From Cyanobacteria bacterium FACHB-DQ100 (GTDB lineage: Bacteria > Cyanobacteriota > Cyanobacteriia > Leptolyngbyales > Leptolyngbyaceae): DNA of 64,000 bases. The position numbers and the translations under genes are program-made. Below are positions 10,983-20,179 of this stretch, piece by piece. The stretch covers positions 62,001 to 126,000 of the forward strand of contig JACJNW010000034.1 of NCBI GenBank assembly GCA_014695195.1, written 5' to 3'. Position 1 is the stretch's first letter, and every line of letters begins with the position of its first letter. The notes under the pieces were generated by a model. The model saw nothing but the letters and a program-made list of their open reading frames with translations, had not been told where the DNA came from and ran no database searches.

Positions 10983-11865
10983 GCATCAATTCTCTAAGTT
11001 CGCGCAGTAGAGGCAATGTAGGCATAGTCCTTGATCCAGGCTGTGTGAGAATTCCGTGTCGCGGACTAAGTAAAAATGCTAGAAAAAATAAGCCCGATGC
11101 CACCATGACGATCGCCGCGCCAGAGGGCAGATTGTAGAAGTAGCTGAGGTACATTCCGCTAATGCTAGAAACAATTCCGATCGCGGCTCCCAAAATCATC
11201 ACATGATGCAATCGTTTGACCAGTAGATAAGCCGTTGAGCCGGGTGTAATTAGCAGCGATAACACGAGAATCACACCGACGGCTTTCATGCTAGCGACGA
11301 TCGTTAAAGCAATCAGTACCATTAAGCCTAAATTGAGTAAATTCGTCGGTAGTCCTGCCGCTTGTGCGCCCAGTGAATCAAAGGTATAGAAGAGAAGCTC
11401 TTTATAAAAAAGAAAGACGATCGCTAAAATAATCCCAGCAATAATTGCAGTATCTCGAACATCACTAGCGGTAACGCCTAAGATATTACCGAATAGAAAA
11501 TGATTCAAATCAATTTTGTTATCTTTTTGAATCACGGTAATTAGCGTGATTCCCAATGCAAAGAATGCACTAAAGACAATGCCCATTGCAGCATCTTCTT
11601 TGATGGGCGATCGTGTTCGTATCCAGGCAATAATTAAGGTGCTGAGAACGCCTGCAATAAAAGCGCCCACAAAGATATTGAATCCGAATAGAAACGCAAT
11701 CGCGAGTCCTGGCAGTACAGAATGGCTAATCGCATCACCCAACAGTGCCAATCGCTGCACAATCAGGTAGCTTCCAACGATCGCGCAAATTAATCCGACC
11801 AAAATCGCAATGATTAGCGATCGCTGCATGAATCCATATTGCAAAGGCTCAATCAAAGCATCCAT
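10960..11865 (-). CDS. Metal-ion (Mn/Zn/Fe) ABC transporter permease
   Basis: The 301-residue product is an ABC-3 family membrane permease, the MntB/ZnuB type, with about eight hydrophobic segments. Recognisable stretches are LGDAISHSVLPGLAIAF, RTRSPIKEDAAMGIVFS and VLSLLITPGSTAYLL. The gene follows its ATPase partner by only two bases, so the two form an operon. In cyanobacteria this type commonly imports manganese (MntCAB), but zinc or iron cannot be excluded. No periplasmic binding protein gene is seen next to the pair. Confidence 0.88.
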   Translation of the reverse strand: MDALIEPLQYGFMQRSLIIAILVGLICAIVGSYLIVQRLALLGDAISHSVLPGLAIAFLFGFNIFVGAFIAGVLSTLIIAWIRTRSPIKEDAAMGIVFSAFFALGITLITVIQKDNKIDLNHFLFGNILGVTASDVRDTAIIAGIILAIVFLFYKELLFYTFDSLGAQAAGLPTNLLNLGLMVLIALTIVASMKAVGVILVLSLLITPGSTAYLLVKRLHHVMILGAAIGIVSSISGMYLSYFYNLPSGAAIVMVASGLFFLAFLLSPRHGILTQPGSRTMPTLPLLRELRELMPKSRQKG

Positions 11866-11867
11866 AG

Positions 11868-12674
11868 TTATGCAGCATCCGAGAAGAAGACAACTTTACC
11901 GCCATAAGCCTGTTGTAGATTCTCTTGCGTCAAGACTTGCTGACGAGATCCGCTGGCAACCAGCGACTTATTCAACAAAATCAAATCATCAAAGTGCCTA
12001 ATCGATTCACCCAGGTCATGATTCACCACCAAGATTAATTTATTCTCGCGGGTCAATTCCTTGAACACATCGAACATAATCGACTGGGTTTTTTGATCAA
12101 TTCCGACAAAGGGTTCATCGAAACAAAACACTTCTGCTTGTTGCGCTAATGCTCTTGCGAGGAATACCCGTTGCTGTTGACCACCGGACAGATCAGAAAT
12201 CGCTCGATCGCGAAATTCGATCATTCCAACTCGTTCGAGTGCCTGAGTTGCCAATCGCCGACTAATCGAAGAATAGCGCTGAAACCATCCAGTTTTTCTG
12301 GTGCGTCCCATCATTACGACATCCCAGACGGTTACAGGATATGTCCAATCAATTTGCGATCGTTGCGGCACATACGCGACTTGATCCAACTGATTGACGA
12401 GCGGTTTTCCTTGATAAAGAACTTTACCGCTGATGCTTGGAATTAGACCCAACATGGCTTTGATCAGGGTACTTTTTCCAGCTCCATTCGGACCAAAAAT
12501 TCCAATTAAGCGCCCCGGTTTGACGGAGAAGCTAATTTGGCTCAGAGCTTCGATCGCACGATATCGAACGCTGAGATCTTCGACTACCAGATTCGATGTC
12601 GCTTGGTGGGGATGGGCTTGAGAATGAACGGTAAATCTAGGAGTGGCATCGTCGAAAAAGGGAGTCGATTGCAT
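11868..12674 (-). CDS. Metal-ion ABC transporter ATPase
   Basis: The 268-residue ATPase has Walker A GPNGAGKS, the Q-loop region VAYVPQRSQIDW, ABC signature LSGGQQQR, Walker B VFCFDEPF and the switch His in VVNHD. The QRSQIDWTYPVTVWDVVMMGR stretch matches the manganese/zinc importer subgroup (MntA/ZnuC). About 25 residues precede the usual start of the domain. It is the first gene of the operon with the permease at 10960-11865. No metal-responsive regulator is nearby and no clear operator was seen upstream. Confidence 0.88.
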   Translation of the reverse strand: MQSTPFFDDATPRFTVHSQAHPHQATSNLVVEDLSVRYRAIEALSQISFSVKPGRLIGIFGPNGAGKSTLIKAMLGLIPSISGKVLYQGKPLVNQLDQVAYVPQRSQIDWTYPVTVWDVVMMGRTRKTGWFQRYSSISRRLATQALERVGMIEFRDRAISDLSGGQQQRVFLARALAQQAEVFCFDEPFVGIDQKTQSIMFDVFKELTRENKLILVVNHDLGESIRHFDDLILLNKSLVASGSRQQVLTQENLQQAYGGKVVFFSDAA

Positions 12675-12894
12675 AACGGGTTCTCCGAAAATGAAAAAAA
12701 AATGAAAACCGTGATTACTAAAAGTATTGCAGAAAAATGAAAGGATTATGAAAGCTAAGAAAAATTTTGGAGGGCTTCAATCCTATCCCTGAGTGTAGGC
12801 AGCGATTGATCGAGTGCAATCACCATTCGGGCAGACGATCGCATTCGCCCCGCGACACACTTATTATGGAATCTGCTTCTGTTTCAAAAGTCGG

Positions 12895-14013
12895 ATGCCT
12901 GCCTTGAATCAATTTTCTTTCCACTGCCAAGCCCGCTGTCAACACACTCACGCCCGCGCTGGAGTTTTTCACACCCCGCATGGAATTGTCGAAACGCCGC
13001 GCTTCATGCCCGTGGGAACGCTAGCGAACGTGAAAACCATCACGCCGGATCAGCTCGAAGCCACGGGGGCACAGATGGTGCTGTCGAATACCTATCATTT
13101 GCACTTGCAGCCGGGGGAGGATATTGTTCAAAAAGCAGGCGGTGTCCATCGTTTCATGAATTGGTCAAAGCCGATGCTGACGGACTCTGGCGGCTTTCAG
13201 GTCTTTAGCCTCAGCGAGATGCGATCGATCACTGATGAAGGCGTAACCTTCCGCTCTCCTCGCGATGGTCAGATGATCAAAATTACGCCAGAGAAGTCAA
13301 TCCAGATTCAAAATGCGCTGGGTGCAGATGTGATTATGGCGTTTGATGAATGTCCGCCTCCAAGCGTGGGACGCGATGCCACCGAGAAGGCGACTTCTCG
13401 CACTTACGATTGGCTAAAACGCTGCATTGAGGCGCACCAACGATCAGATCAAGCCTTATTTGGAATTGTGCAAGGCGGAGAATTTCTAGACCTCAGAGCC
13501 GAAGCGGTTCGACAGTTAGCGGATTTAGATTTGCCGGGATATGCGATCGGGGGTGTCAGTGTCGGTGAAGCGCCCGAAATTATCGATCGAGTCGTTCAAG
13601 CGACAACGCCGTTGTTACCCGAAAATAAACCACGCTACTTAATGGGAGTGGGAACCTATCGCGAAATGGCACGAGCGATCGCGGCGGGAATGGATTTATT
13701 CGACTGTGTGATTCCGACTCGATTAGCACGGCACGGAGCGGCTTTGGTGCAGGGAGAACGCTGGAATCTGAAGAATGCGAAATTCCGCGAAGATTTTACG
13801 CCGATCGATGAATCCTGCCCGTGTTACACCTGTCAGAATTTTAGTCGGGCTTATGTCAGTCATCTGCTGCGATCGCAAGAATTGCTTGCCTATACCCTCA
13901 TCTCAATTCATAACATCACCGAACTGATCCGCTTCACTCAACGCATTCGCACCGCAATCTTTAACGGCACGTTTCACACTGAATTTGCTGCATGGCTTCA
14001 ACCCGTGGAATGA
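12895..14013 (+). CDS. tgt: tRNA-guanine transglycosylase
   Basis: Tgt swaps guanine-34 for the queuosine precursor preQ1 in tRNAs with GUN anticodons. The 372-residue product has the nucleophile region [12 protein letters not shown], the substrate pocket FGIVQGG and LMGVGT, the catalytic [12 protein letters not shown], and the zinc site CPCYTC with the downstream His in YVSHLL. Residues before the ATG at 12895 (open to 12814) do not resemble the family, so the ATG preceding [10 protein letters not shown] is used. Length is normal. psbK follows about 160 bp downstream and is probably transcribed separately. Confidence 0.95.
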   Translation: MPALNQFSFHCQARCQHTHARAGVFHTPHGIVETPRFMPVGTLANVKTITPDQLEATGAQMVLSNTYHLHLQPGEDIVQKAGGVHRFMNWSKPMLTDSGGFQVFSLSEMRSITDEGVTFRSPRDGQMIKITPEKSIQIQNALGADVIMAFDECPPPSVGRDATEKATSRTYDWLKRCIEAHQRSDQALFGIVQGGEFLDLRAEAVRQLADLDLPGYAIGGVSVGEAPEIIDRVVQATTPLLPENKPRYLMGVGTYREMARAIAAGMDLFDCVIPTRLARHGAALVQGERWNLKNAKFREDFTPIDESCPCYTCQNFSRAYVSHLLRSQELLAYTLISIHNITELIRFTQRIRTAIFNGTFHTEFAAWLQPVE

Positions 14014-14169
14014 GATGGAATTCTACGATCGTGATTTTCTCGAACTGCTTGCTCCAGGCTTTCAACCTTAATCTATGAATCCCTGAAAAATTGGCAACTA
14101 GAGACGCTCCTCGAATCGTGTTAAAATCCGTATCAATTATGAGTCCTGTGTTGGAGAGGTCATCGCGTC

Positions 14170-14307
14170 ATGGAAGCAGCAATGCTACTTGCAAAATTGC
14201 CTGAAGCTTACGCAATTTTTGATCCGTTAGTTAATGTTCTGCCTGTGATTCCTGTTTTCTTTCTCTTGCTGGCGTTTGTGTGGCAAGCTGCCGTCGGTTT
14301 CAAATAA
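14170..14307 (+). CDS. psbK: Photosystem II protein K
   Basis: A 45-codon gene. The mature part after an eight-residue leader is [20 protein letters not shown] followed by a single membrane helix ending [10 protein letters not shown], an essentially invariant PsbK sequence. PsbK is a one-helix subunit at the edge of photosystem II near CP43. A GGAGAGG ribosome site lies 9-15 bases before the ATG, and a strong hairpin follows the gene, so it is probably a single-gene transcript. Confidence 0.97.
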   Translation: MEAAMLLAKLPEAYAIFDPLVNVLPVIPVFFLLLAFVWQAAVGFK

Positions 14308-14325
14308 ACGGCTGAATCAAAACGT

Positions 14326-14365
14326 AAACAAAGAGAGGGGTCAAAGCTGATCCCTCTCTTTGTTT
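14326..14365 (+). terminator. Rho-independent terminator after psbK
   Basis: A 14-bp perfect stem pairs AAACAAAGAGAGGG with CCCTCTCTTTGTTT around a 12-base loop. The arm ends in T-rich sequence. It also reads as a terminator for the convergent GST gene on the minus strand. Confidence 0.85.
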
Positions 14366-14388
14366 GTTTAAGCAGAATCTTCTGTGAA

Positions 14389-14940
14389 TTACTTCCGTCC
14401 GCCGATCGCTTTTCGAAATGCAGGACGTTCTGTCATGCGCTTGATGTAATTCACGACATTCGGATAGTCGCTGAGATCAAGCTTCAACATCATGGGAATA
14501 TACGCCAACATTGAACCCACTGCGACATCAGAAACAGTGAAACGATCGCCCGCAATAAATTCCTGTTTTGCAAGAATCTCGTCTAAGGGCTGCATGAGCC
14601 GCGGCGTTTCGCGCTCTCGACTCGCTTCAACAAAGACTCCAGGGCCTAAGGTCGCATTTGCAAATAACACCCACTGAGCCGCAATCGCTCGATCGCTCGA
14701 ATTAGAATTGCCGTATTTGTCAAACAAATAGAGCAGAATTGCGCCCGACTCCCAAAGTTTGAGATCGCCATCGACGATCGCAGGAACTTTGGCAAACGGA
14801 TTGATTTCGCGAAATGCGGCTTGTTGATGCTCTCCGGATTGCATATCCAGCAGCACAAATTCGTAAGGCACCTCTAATTCTTCGAGATACCATTGCGCGA
14901 TCGATGCCCGACTCCGCGCACCGCCATAAAGCTTAAGCAT
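14389..14940 (-). CDS. Glutathione S-transferase family protein
   Basis: The 183-residue protein has a thioredoxin-like N-terminal domain (MLKLYGGARSRASIAQWYLEE, then the cis-Pro region FAKVPAIVDGDLKLWESGAI with the glutathione-binding ES) and an all-helical C-terminal domain with FTVSDVAVGSML. This fits a cytosolic GST of the bacterial type. It starts six bases after the end of the 154-residue hypothetical gene upstream, so the two are co-transcribed. Substrate unknown; detoxification or redox repair is the usual role. Confidence 0.85.
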   Translation of the reverse strand: MLKLYGGARSRASIAQWYLEELEVPYEFVLLDMQSGEHQQAAFREINPFAKVPAIVDGDLKLWESGAILLYLFDKYGNSNSSDRAIAAQWVLFANATLGPGVFVEASRERETPRLMQPLDEILAKQEFIAGDRFTVSDVAVGSMLAYIPMMLKLDLSDYPNVVNYIKRMTERPAFRKAIGGRK

Positions 14941-14946
14941 GATGTC

Positions 14947-15411
14947 TTACAGAACTTCGTGAGTGTACTGATGTTGTTTTACATTATCTTCGGTCTTGAC
15001 GATGCGTTGTGAATTGAGAACGCGCTTGCGATCGACCGAAAAATTGAAATCGTTGCGGCTTGTGCCTGCGGGAATATGAGATTGAGCGCTCGATTTGGCT
15101 TTGTAGGTGCGAGCGGATGCGGTGGCGCGAAAGGCGAAATCGTCGCAAAACTGCACATCAGTAGGGAAGTTTTCAGGCAGATGCAAGGAGTCCTCTGAGA
15201 TCACAGCCCCGATCGTAGTTGCGGTTGCCGATTCATAAGAGGTCGGAATGCCTTTGACGATCGCTTCGAGTGCAGCAGAGGGAATCGGCTCGACGACGCG
15301 GACTTCGTGAACTCCGTCATCGTCTTTGATAAAACAAGTGGCTAAACCGACAACAAGATAATCAGCGCTGGTTAGATCATCAGTGTGAGGATAAGCGATC
15401 GTAGTAGTCAT
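14947..15411 (-). CDS. Conserved-looking hypothetical protein, operon partner of GST
   Basis: A 154-residue protein starting MTTTIAYPHTDDLTSADYLVVGLATCF. It has no signal peptide or membrane segment. The middle is hydrophilic with mixed alpha/beta character (VRVVEPIPSAALEAIVKGIPTSY) and the C-terminus is rich in Lys, Gln and Asn. It does not match a family I can name. Its position six bases upstream of the GST gene suggests joint expression. Confidence 0.7.
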   Translation of the reverse strand: MTTTIAYPHTDDLTSADYLVVGLATCFIKDDDGVHEVRVVEPIPSAALEAIVKGIPTSYESATATTIGAVISEDSLHLPENFPTDVQFCDDFAFRATASARTYKAKSSAQSHIPAGTSRNDFNFSVDRKRVLNSQRIVKTEDNVKQHQYTHEVL

Positions 15412-15606
15412 AAGCGGTGGTGAAAGCCAGATTGAAGGGATTTAGCACAGTTGCGATCGTATCAACCGCTTAGAATCGAACTTTCAGAACGATGTAAATC
15501 TTAATCTTGATGCGATTGAAGTGATCGAGCCGCAACCTCCAAGAATTTTGCACGTCAACGGGACGGGATGTGATACCGTTATCCTTTCTTTATTTTGTCT
15601 GCGGCA

Positions 15607-17349
15607 ATGAAGCGATTTCTCGGCGCGTTAATTTTGGCAGTGTTGACGACTGGATTGATTGTCGGTGCAGCTTGGTCGAAGCCTTCTCTGGGCGTGGTTT
15701 ATCCGCCAAACCAGCATGAAACAACTGCCAAACAGATTTTCTTTATCGGCTCAGCCCCGCCCAAAGGTGAAGTGACAATCAATGGCAAGCCAATTCAACG
15801 CAGTCCTGGTGGTCATTTTGCACCGAGTCTTCCGCTTCAGTTGGGTGAAAATCAGTTTTCAGTGCGCTATCAAGATCAAGAACTCAAACTTAAAATCACG
15901 CGTAGCCCGATCGAACCGCCCGCACCCGTTGGCATGACGTTTGCCAAAGATTCGCTCATGCCTGATGTGGATCTCACTCGATCGCCCGGAGAAACAATCT
16001 GCCTCAGCGCGATCGCGCCTCCTAACATGATGGTGAATGCAAAGGTTGCAGGTCAACTGATCCCATTGATGCCGCAAACGCCGATCGCGAATCTCCCCGC
16101 AAATTCGGGCGTATTAACGGGCTTGGTTCAGCCGCTCTCGACTCAAGCCACTCAGTATGCTGGTTGTATTCGACCGCAATCGATCGGAGATTTGGGAAAA
16201 GTGACTTATCTTTTAGGCAATGTCACTCAGGAAGCCCCTGGAAAGCTTGTGATTCTTGATCCGGCTCGATTAGAAGTCGCAGAAGTGACAGCTGATCAAG
16301 GCGCTGCGCGAACAGGCGCAAGTACGAATTTCTCGCGTCTGACTCCACTACCGAAAGGAACGAGAGCCACGATTACAGCGCGTGAGGGTGATTGGGTACG
16401 GCTCGATTATGGTGGATGGATTCGATCGAGCGATGTCAAAATTGTTCCTGGAGCGACACCAGCACGATCGATCATTCGCGGCATTACTTCTCGTCAGGTA
16501 AAAGGCTGGACAGAAATTTTATTCCCACTGCAAACGCCTGTGCCGCTCTCCGTACAACAGGATCAAAATCGATTCACGCTTACGCTATATAACACCACTG
16601 CACAAACAGACACAATCCGATTAGATAATGATCCCGTGATTGCTAGAGCCAACTGGCAACAAGTTGAGCCTGAGAGAATTGAATATCGCTTTGACTTAAA
16701 ATCGAAGCAGCAATGGGGATATAAATTGCGATACGAGGGAACAACGTTAGTTTTATCGCTAAAACATCCGCCCCGAATCAAGCAGAAATCACTTTCAGGC
16801 ATCAAAATTCTGATTGATCCAGGACATGGCGGAAACGAAGACCTGGGATCAAGAGGTGGAAACGGCTATCCAGAGAAATCGGTCGCCTTGATTACGAGCA
16901 AATTACTGCGGGATGAATTGACGAGTCGGGGTGCAACCGTTGCCATGACGCGTGAAGCGGACGTTGATGTAGAACTTGCCGATCGCATCAAGCGGATTAA
17001 CGACACTGAGCCTGCGATCGCGCTTTCAGTTCACTACAACGCGCTGCCGGATGATGGCGATGCGATCAATACCAAAGGGGTTGGCACATTTTGGTATCAA
17101 CCCCAAGCGCATGATTTGGCGATGTTTCTGCACAACTACTTGGTGAAAGAACTCGATCGACCTTCTTATGGGGTGTACTGGAATAATCTTGCTCTGACTC
17201 GCCCCACGACGACACCCTCTGTGTTGTTAGAACTGGGATTTATGATTAACCCTGACGAGTTTGAGTGGATTACCAACCCGCAGGAACAAAAGAAACTAGC
17301 AGTAACGCTGGCAAATGGTATAACCACTTGGTTTGCTCAGGCTCAATAG
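15607..17349 (+). CDS. N-acetylmuramoyl-L-alanine amidase with SH3 domain
   Basis: The 580-residue protein cuts the amide bond between MurNAc and the stem peptide of peptidoglycan. It has a signal peptide (MKRFLGALILAVLTTGLIVG), N-terminal beta-rich regions, an SH3b-like segment around residues 230-285 (GASTNFSRL, WVRLDYGGWI), an AMIN-like beta domain, and a C-terminal Amidase_3 domain from about residue 397. Zinc ligands are visible in IDPGHGG, YPEKS and SVHYNA, and the catalytic Glu in LLELGF. The open frame begins at a TTG 12 bases earlier; the ATG at 15607 gives a proper signal peptide. It probably works in daughter-cell separation or wall turnover. Confidence 0.92.
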   Translation: MKRFLGALILAVLTTGLIVGAAWSKPSLGVVYPPNQHETTAKQIFFIGSAPPKGEVTINGKPIQRSPGGHFAPSLPLQLGENQFSVRYQDQELKLKITRSPIEPPAPVGMTFAKDSLMPDVDLTRSPGETICLSAIAPPNMMVNAKVAGQLIPLMPQTPIANLPANSGVLTGLVQPLSTQATQYAGCIRPQSIGDLGKVTYLLGNVTQEAPGKLVILDPARLEVAEVTADQGAARTGASTNFSRLTPLPKGTRATITAREGDWVRLDYGGWIRSSDVKIVPGATPARSIIRGITSRQVKGWTEILFPLQTPVPLSVQQDQNRFTLTLYNTTAQTDTIRLDNDPVIARANWQQVEPERIEYRFDLKSKQQWGYKLRYEGTTLVLSLKHPPRIKQKSLSGIKILIDPGHGGNEDLGSRGGNGYPEKSVALITSKLLRDELTSRGATVAMTREADVDVELADRIKRINDTEPAIALSVHYNALPDDGDAINTKGVGTFWYQPQAHDLAMFLHNYLVKELDRPSYGVYWNNLALTRPTTTPSVLLELGFMINPDEFEWITNPQEQKKLAVTLANGITTWFAQAQ

Positions 17350-17420
17350 ATCGACCTTTGGCAGATTGGAATGAAATGGTCTACCTTAGTAGCGTGTGTT
17401 GTTTGAGACAAGGGTAGATC

Positions 17421-17849
17421 GTGAAAAGAATGGGTCTAATGCTATTTCTGCTGCTATTCGTAGCAGTCGCGTGTGTCGCATTTAACAAGCTTCAATCCCG
17501 TAAACCCGGTGTTGTTTCCGGCTGTCCAGATTGGGTACTGACACAGACCGAAGCCGCAACAGAGTTTGTTCATCCCAATCAAATTGTCGTTGAACCGTGG
17601 CAGGGGCGGCACAATGTTTTTGCAACGTTCAACGTTCCTGATGGCTATCATCCGACTCCGTTTGCTGTAGTGAGGTTTGAGGGATCAAGCCCCTACTGCG
17701 GAGATGTAGTGGTACATTCGGCTGCAAACGGCGATCGTCAAGTCACAGCATTCTTTAGAACTCGGACGACGCTTTGGTTGATGTCAAAAGGACAGATCAA
17801 TCAGTTAGAGCAGCCAAACAACTGGAAACTGGCGATTTTCAAATCTTAG
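17421..17849 (+). CDS. Hypothetical secreted or membrane-anchored protein
   Basis: A 142-residue protein with an N-terminal hydrophobic segment (MLFLLLFVAVACVAF) that is a signal peptide or anchor; the Cys at its end could be a lipobox but the context is weak. The rest is a small globular domain with two Cys (SGCPDW and SPYCGD) that could form a disulfide. GTG start at 17421 follows AGGG; an ATG at 17430 is an alternative. It overlaps the end of recJ by four bases, tail to tail. Function unknown. Confidence 0.65.
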   Translation: MKRMGLMLFLLLFVAVACVAFNKLQSRKPGVVSGCPDWVLTQTEAATEFVHPNQIVVEPWQGRHNVFATFNVPDGYHPTPFAVVRFEGSSPYCGDVVVHSAANGDRQVTAFFRTRTTLWLMSKGQINQLEQPNNWKLAIFKS

Positions 17850-20143
17850 TTCCTTGTTGGAATATCCCACTGAGCGACGATCGCTTGCAGGGTACTAAAC
17901 GAGACTTGTGCAAAGTATTGTCTGTAGAACTGTTCCTCGCGGACTGCGGTGAAAAATTGCTCGATCGCAGCATTCGCTAACTGATCGGAGTCTTTCAGCG
18001 TTATCCTAAAGCGCTGATCGGCATAAGTCACCTGAAAACCAAGTTGCTCTAGTGCTTGAATGCCTGCTTTGAGCGCGACATCACCGATGTGTAAGCGATC
18101 GTACAACTGCTGTCGGGTTGCTGTTTTTCCAGTCCGACTGAGATATTTTGCAATTCCCACCAAGGTTTGCCAAATTTCAGCAGCAGGCATCAAAGTTGGG
18201 GGAGGATAAGCGATCGCTAAAGGACGCTGCTGATGAATTGCGCGTCTAAACCAGGTTTGAAACTCGATCCAATTTGCAGGAGCAGTTTTAAGTTCGAGCA
18301 CGTTTCCGTGTGCCGGAGGCAACGCATCTTCAGTTGTCCGATCGCTTCTCCAATCTAAAAGCCATTGTGACTGTGCAGCAACATTCACTTGCTCACAAGA
18401 ACGCACCGCAATTAAGCGAACCTCATACCGTTTCTGCTGAACATTGTTTTCAAGTTCAACGATCGCATCACACCGCCCTGATGGCAGCTCATACGCATAG
18501 TGTCCCCACCAAATACCCGGAAAACCTTTCTCAACTGTCTCATCCCAAATGGTGAAAGGAGTGCGAATGTATTCTACTTTGCGTCCACGGAAATCTTGAA
18601 GTTTAGTGTTTCGTCCGGCTTGGAACCAACAATTCCGAATCAGTAACTTAGGAATCGGATTACCCATGCCACAAGGCTCGATCAGCCGAATTTCCTTGTA
18701 GAGTTCTAAGTTCAGTTCGCTGACGGTGACACACAAATCTGCTTGAATGGTTGGAATCGGAGGCTCACTCGATTGTAATAATCGCTGATTGATAGCTTGA
18801 GCGAATAATTCCAAATTGTCGATCGCCAAACTCAATCCTGCTGCAAACGGATGCCCCCCAAAGCGATGTAAAAGATGCTCTTGATCTTTGACTAACTGAT
18901 AGAGATCAATTTGATTGGTCGATCGTGCCGATCCTCTGGCAAACTCTCCATCTATAGTTAATAAAATCGTTGGCTTACCGTATTCTTGAGCAATCTGTCC
19001 TGCAACCAATCCAAGGACACCCGCGCTCCATTGTTCATCCCACAGCACAATCACACCTGTTGTTGAAAGATCAAGCTGACTCAGTTTCGCCTTTGCTTGC
19101 TGCAACACATCTTTCTGCAACGCTTTTCTACGAGTGTTTGCAAGCTCTGTTTGTTCTGCAAGTTCTCGACAGCGCTGGACATCCTGACTGGTAAGTAGTT
19201 CCACACAGAAATGAGCATCCCCCTGAATTCGGCTGACTGCATTGATTCGAGGGCCTAACCCAAACGAAATATCAGTCGGTCGATCGCCCGATCGCTTACA
19301 CAATTCCAATAGTCGAGTAATCCCCGGTCGAGTTGCCTCTTTTGTGGATTGCTTCTGAAGTTGCTCAATGCCTTTCTGTGCTAGATACCGACAGTCTCCC
19401 TTTAGCTCAACAAGATCAGCAATCAAGCCGATCGCGACTAAATCTAATAATTGCTCGATCGACTTTTCGGGAACATCCGGTAAAGCTTCGTACAGTGCTT
19501 CAACCAGTTTGTAAGCCACTGCAACCCCAGAGAGCGAGGCAAACGGATGATTTTGATCCAGCGATCGCGGGTTGACGATCGCAATCACAGGCAGACGCAA
19601 TTCTGGCAAAGTATGATGATCAGTCACAATCACATCGATTCCAAGACTTTGAGCATACTGAATCTCATCTAGGTTCGTACTGCCCGTGTCGCAAGTCACT
19701 ATCAAGTGAACGTGCTTTAGTTGATCAATTCCCGTCTTGGATAGTCCATGTGATTCAGTCAAGCGATTTGGAATGTAGTAGAACAGCTTTTCATGCTGCG
19801 GAAAGAACTGTCCTAGACCGTCCCATAAAACCGCCGTAGAAGTAACTCCATCGGCATCGAAATCCCCCCAGATTGCGATCGTTTCATCCCGCTCGATCGC
19901 CTGCACTAATCGCTGTACTGCCCACTGCATTTCTTTTCCGAATGCGATCGCGCTCGTCGGTTGATAGCTTGCTGCAAACAAATACCCCGCTAATCGTTCT
20001 ACCTCTCGGATGCCACGCTGCCACAGCAATTGAGGTAAATAGCGTCCTTCAATTCCTGGAGCCTGTTGCTTCACCGCTTGCACAAACGCTTCTGGAACCT
20101 CAGAATCACCATAAACTTGCCATTGCAGAACCGGATCACCCAT
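17846..20143 (-). CDS. recJ: Single-stranded-DNA-specific exonuclease
   Basis: RecJ degrades single-stranded DNA 5' to 3' in recombination and mismatch repair. The 765-residue product has the DHH phosphoesterase motifs IWGDFDADGVTST, VTCDTGS and VTDHHTLP, the DHHA1 region (WSAGVLGLVAGQIAQEYGKP, then RFGGHPFAAGLS), and an OB-fold region around LIEPCGMGNP. The extra C-terminal 200 residues, with a winged-helix-like end (GKTATRQQLYDRLHIGD), are common in long cyanobacterial RecJ. The next gene in the same direction is a RecB-family nuclease 36 bases upstream, suggesting a repair operon. Confidence 0.95.
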   Translation of the reverse strand: MGDPVLQWQVYGDSEVPEAFVQAVKQQAPGIEGRYLPQLLWQRGIREVERLAGYLFAASYQPTSAIAFGKEMQWAVQRLVQAIERDETIAIWGDFDADGVTSTAVLWDGLGQFFPQHEKLFYYIPNRLTESHGLSKTGIDQLKHVHLIVTCDTGSTNLDEIQYAQSLGIDVIVTDHHTLPELRLPVIAIVNPRSLDQNHPFASLSGVAVAYKLVEALYEALPDVPEKSIEQLLDLVAIGLIADLVELKGDCRYLAQKGIEQLQKQSTKEATRPGITRLLELCKRSGDRPTDISFGLGPRINAVSRIQGDAHFCVELLTSQDVQRCRELAEQTELANTRRKALQKDVLQQAKAKLSQLDLSTTGVIVLWDEQWSAGVLGLVAGQIAQEYGKPTILLTIDGEFARGSARSTNQIDLYQLVKDQEHLLHRFGGHPFAAGLSLAIDNLELFAQAINQRLLQSSEPPIPTIQADLCVTVSELNLELYKEIRLIEPCGMGNPIPKLLIRNCWFQAGRNTKLQDFRGRKVEYIRTPFTIWDETVEKGFPGIWWGHYAYELPSGRCDAIVELENNVQQKRYEVRLIAVRSCEQVNVAAQSQWLLDWRSDRTTEDALPPAHGNVLELKTAPANWIEFQTWFRRAIHQQRPLAIAYPPPTLMPAAEIWQTLVGIAKYLSRTGKTATRQQLYDRLHIGDVALKAGIQALEQLGFQVTYADQRFRITLKDSDQLANAAIEQFFTAVREEQFYRQYFAQVSFSTLQAIVAQWDIPTRN

Positions 20144-20179
20144 AAGTTAACCAAGAAATAGATACATAAATACTACCTC

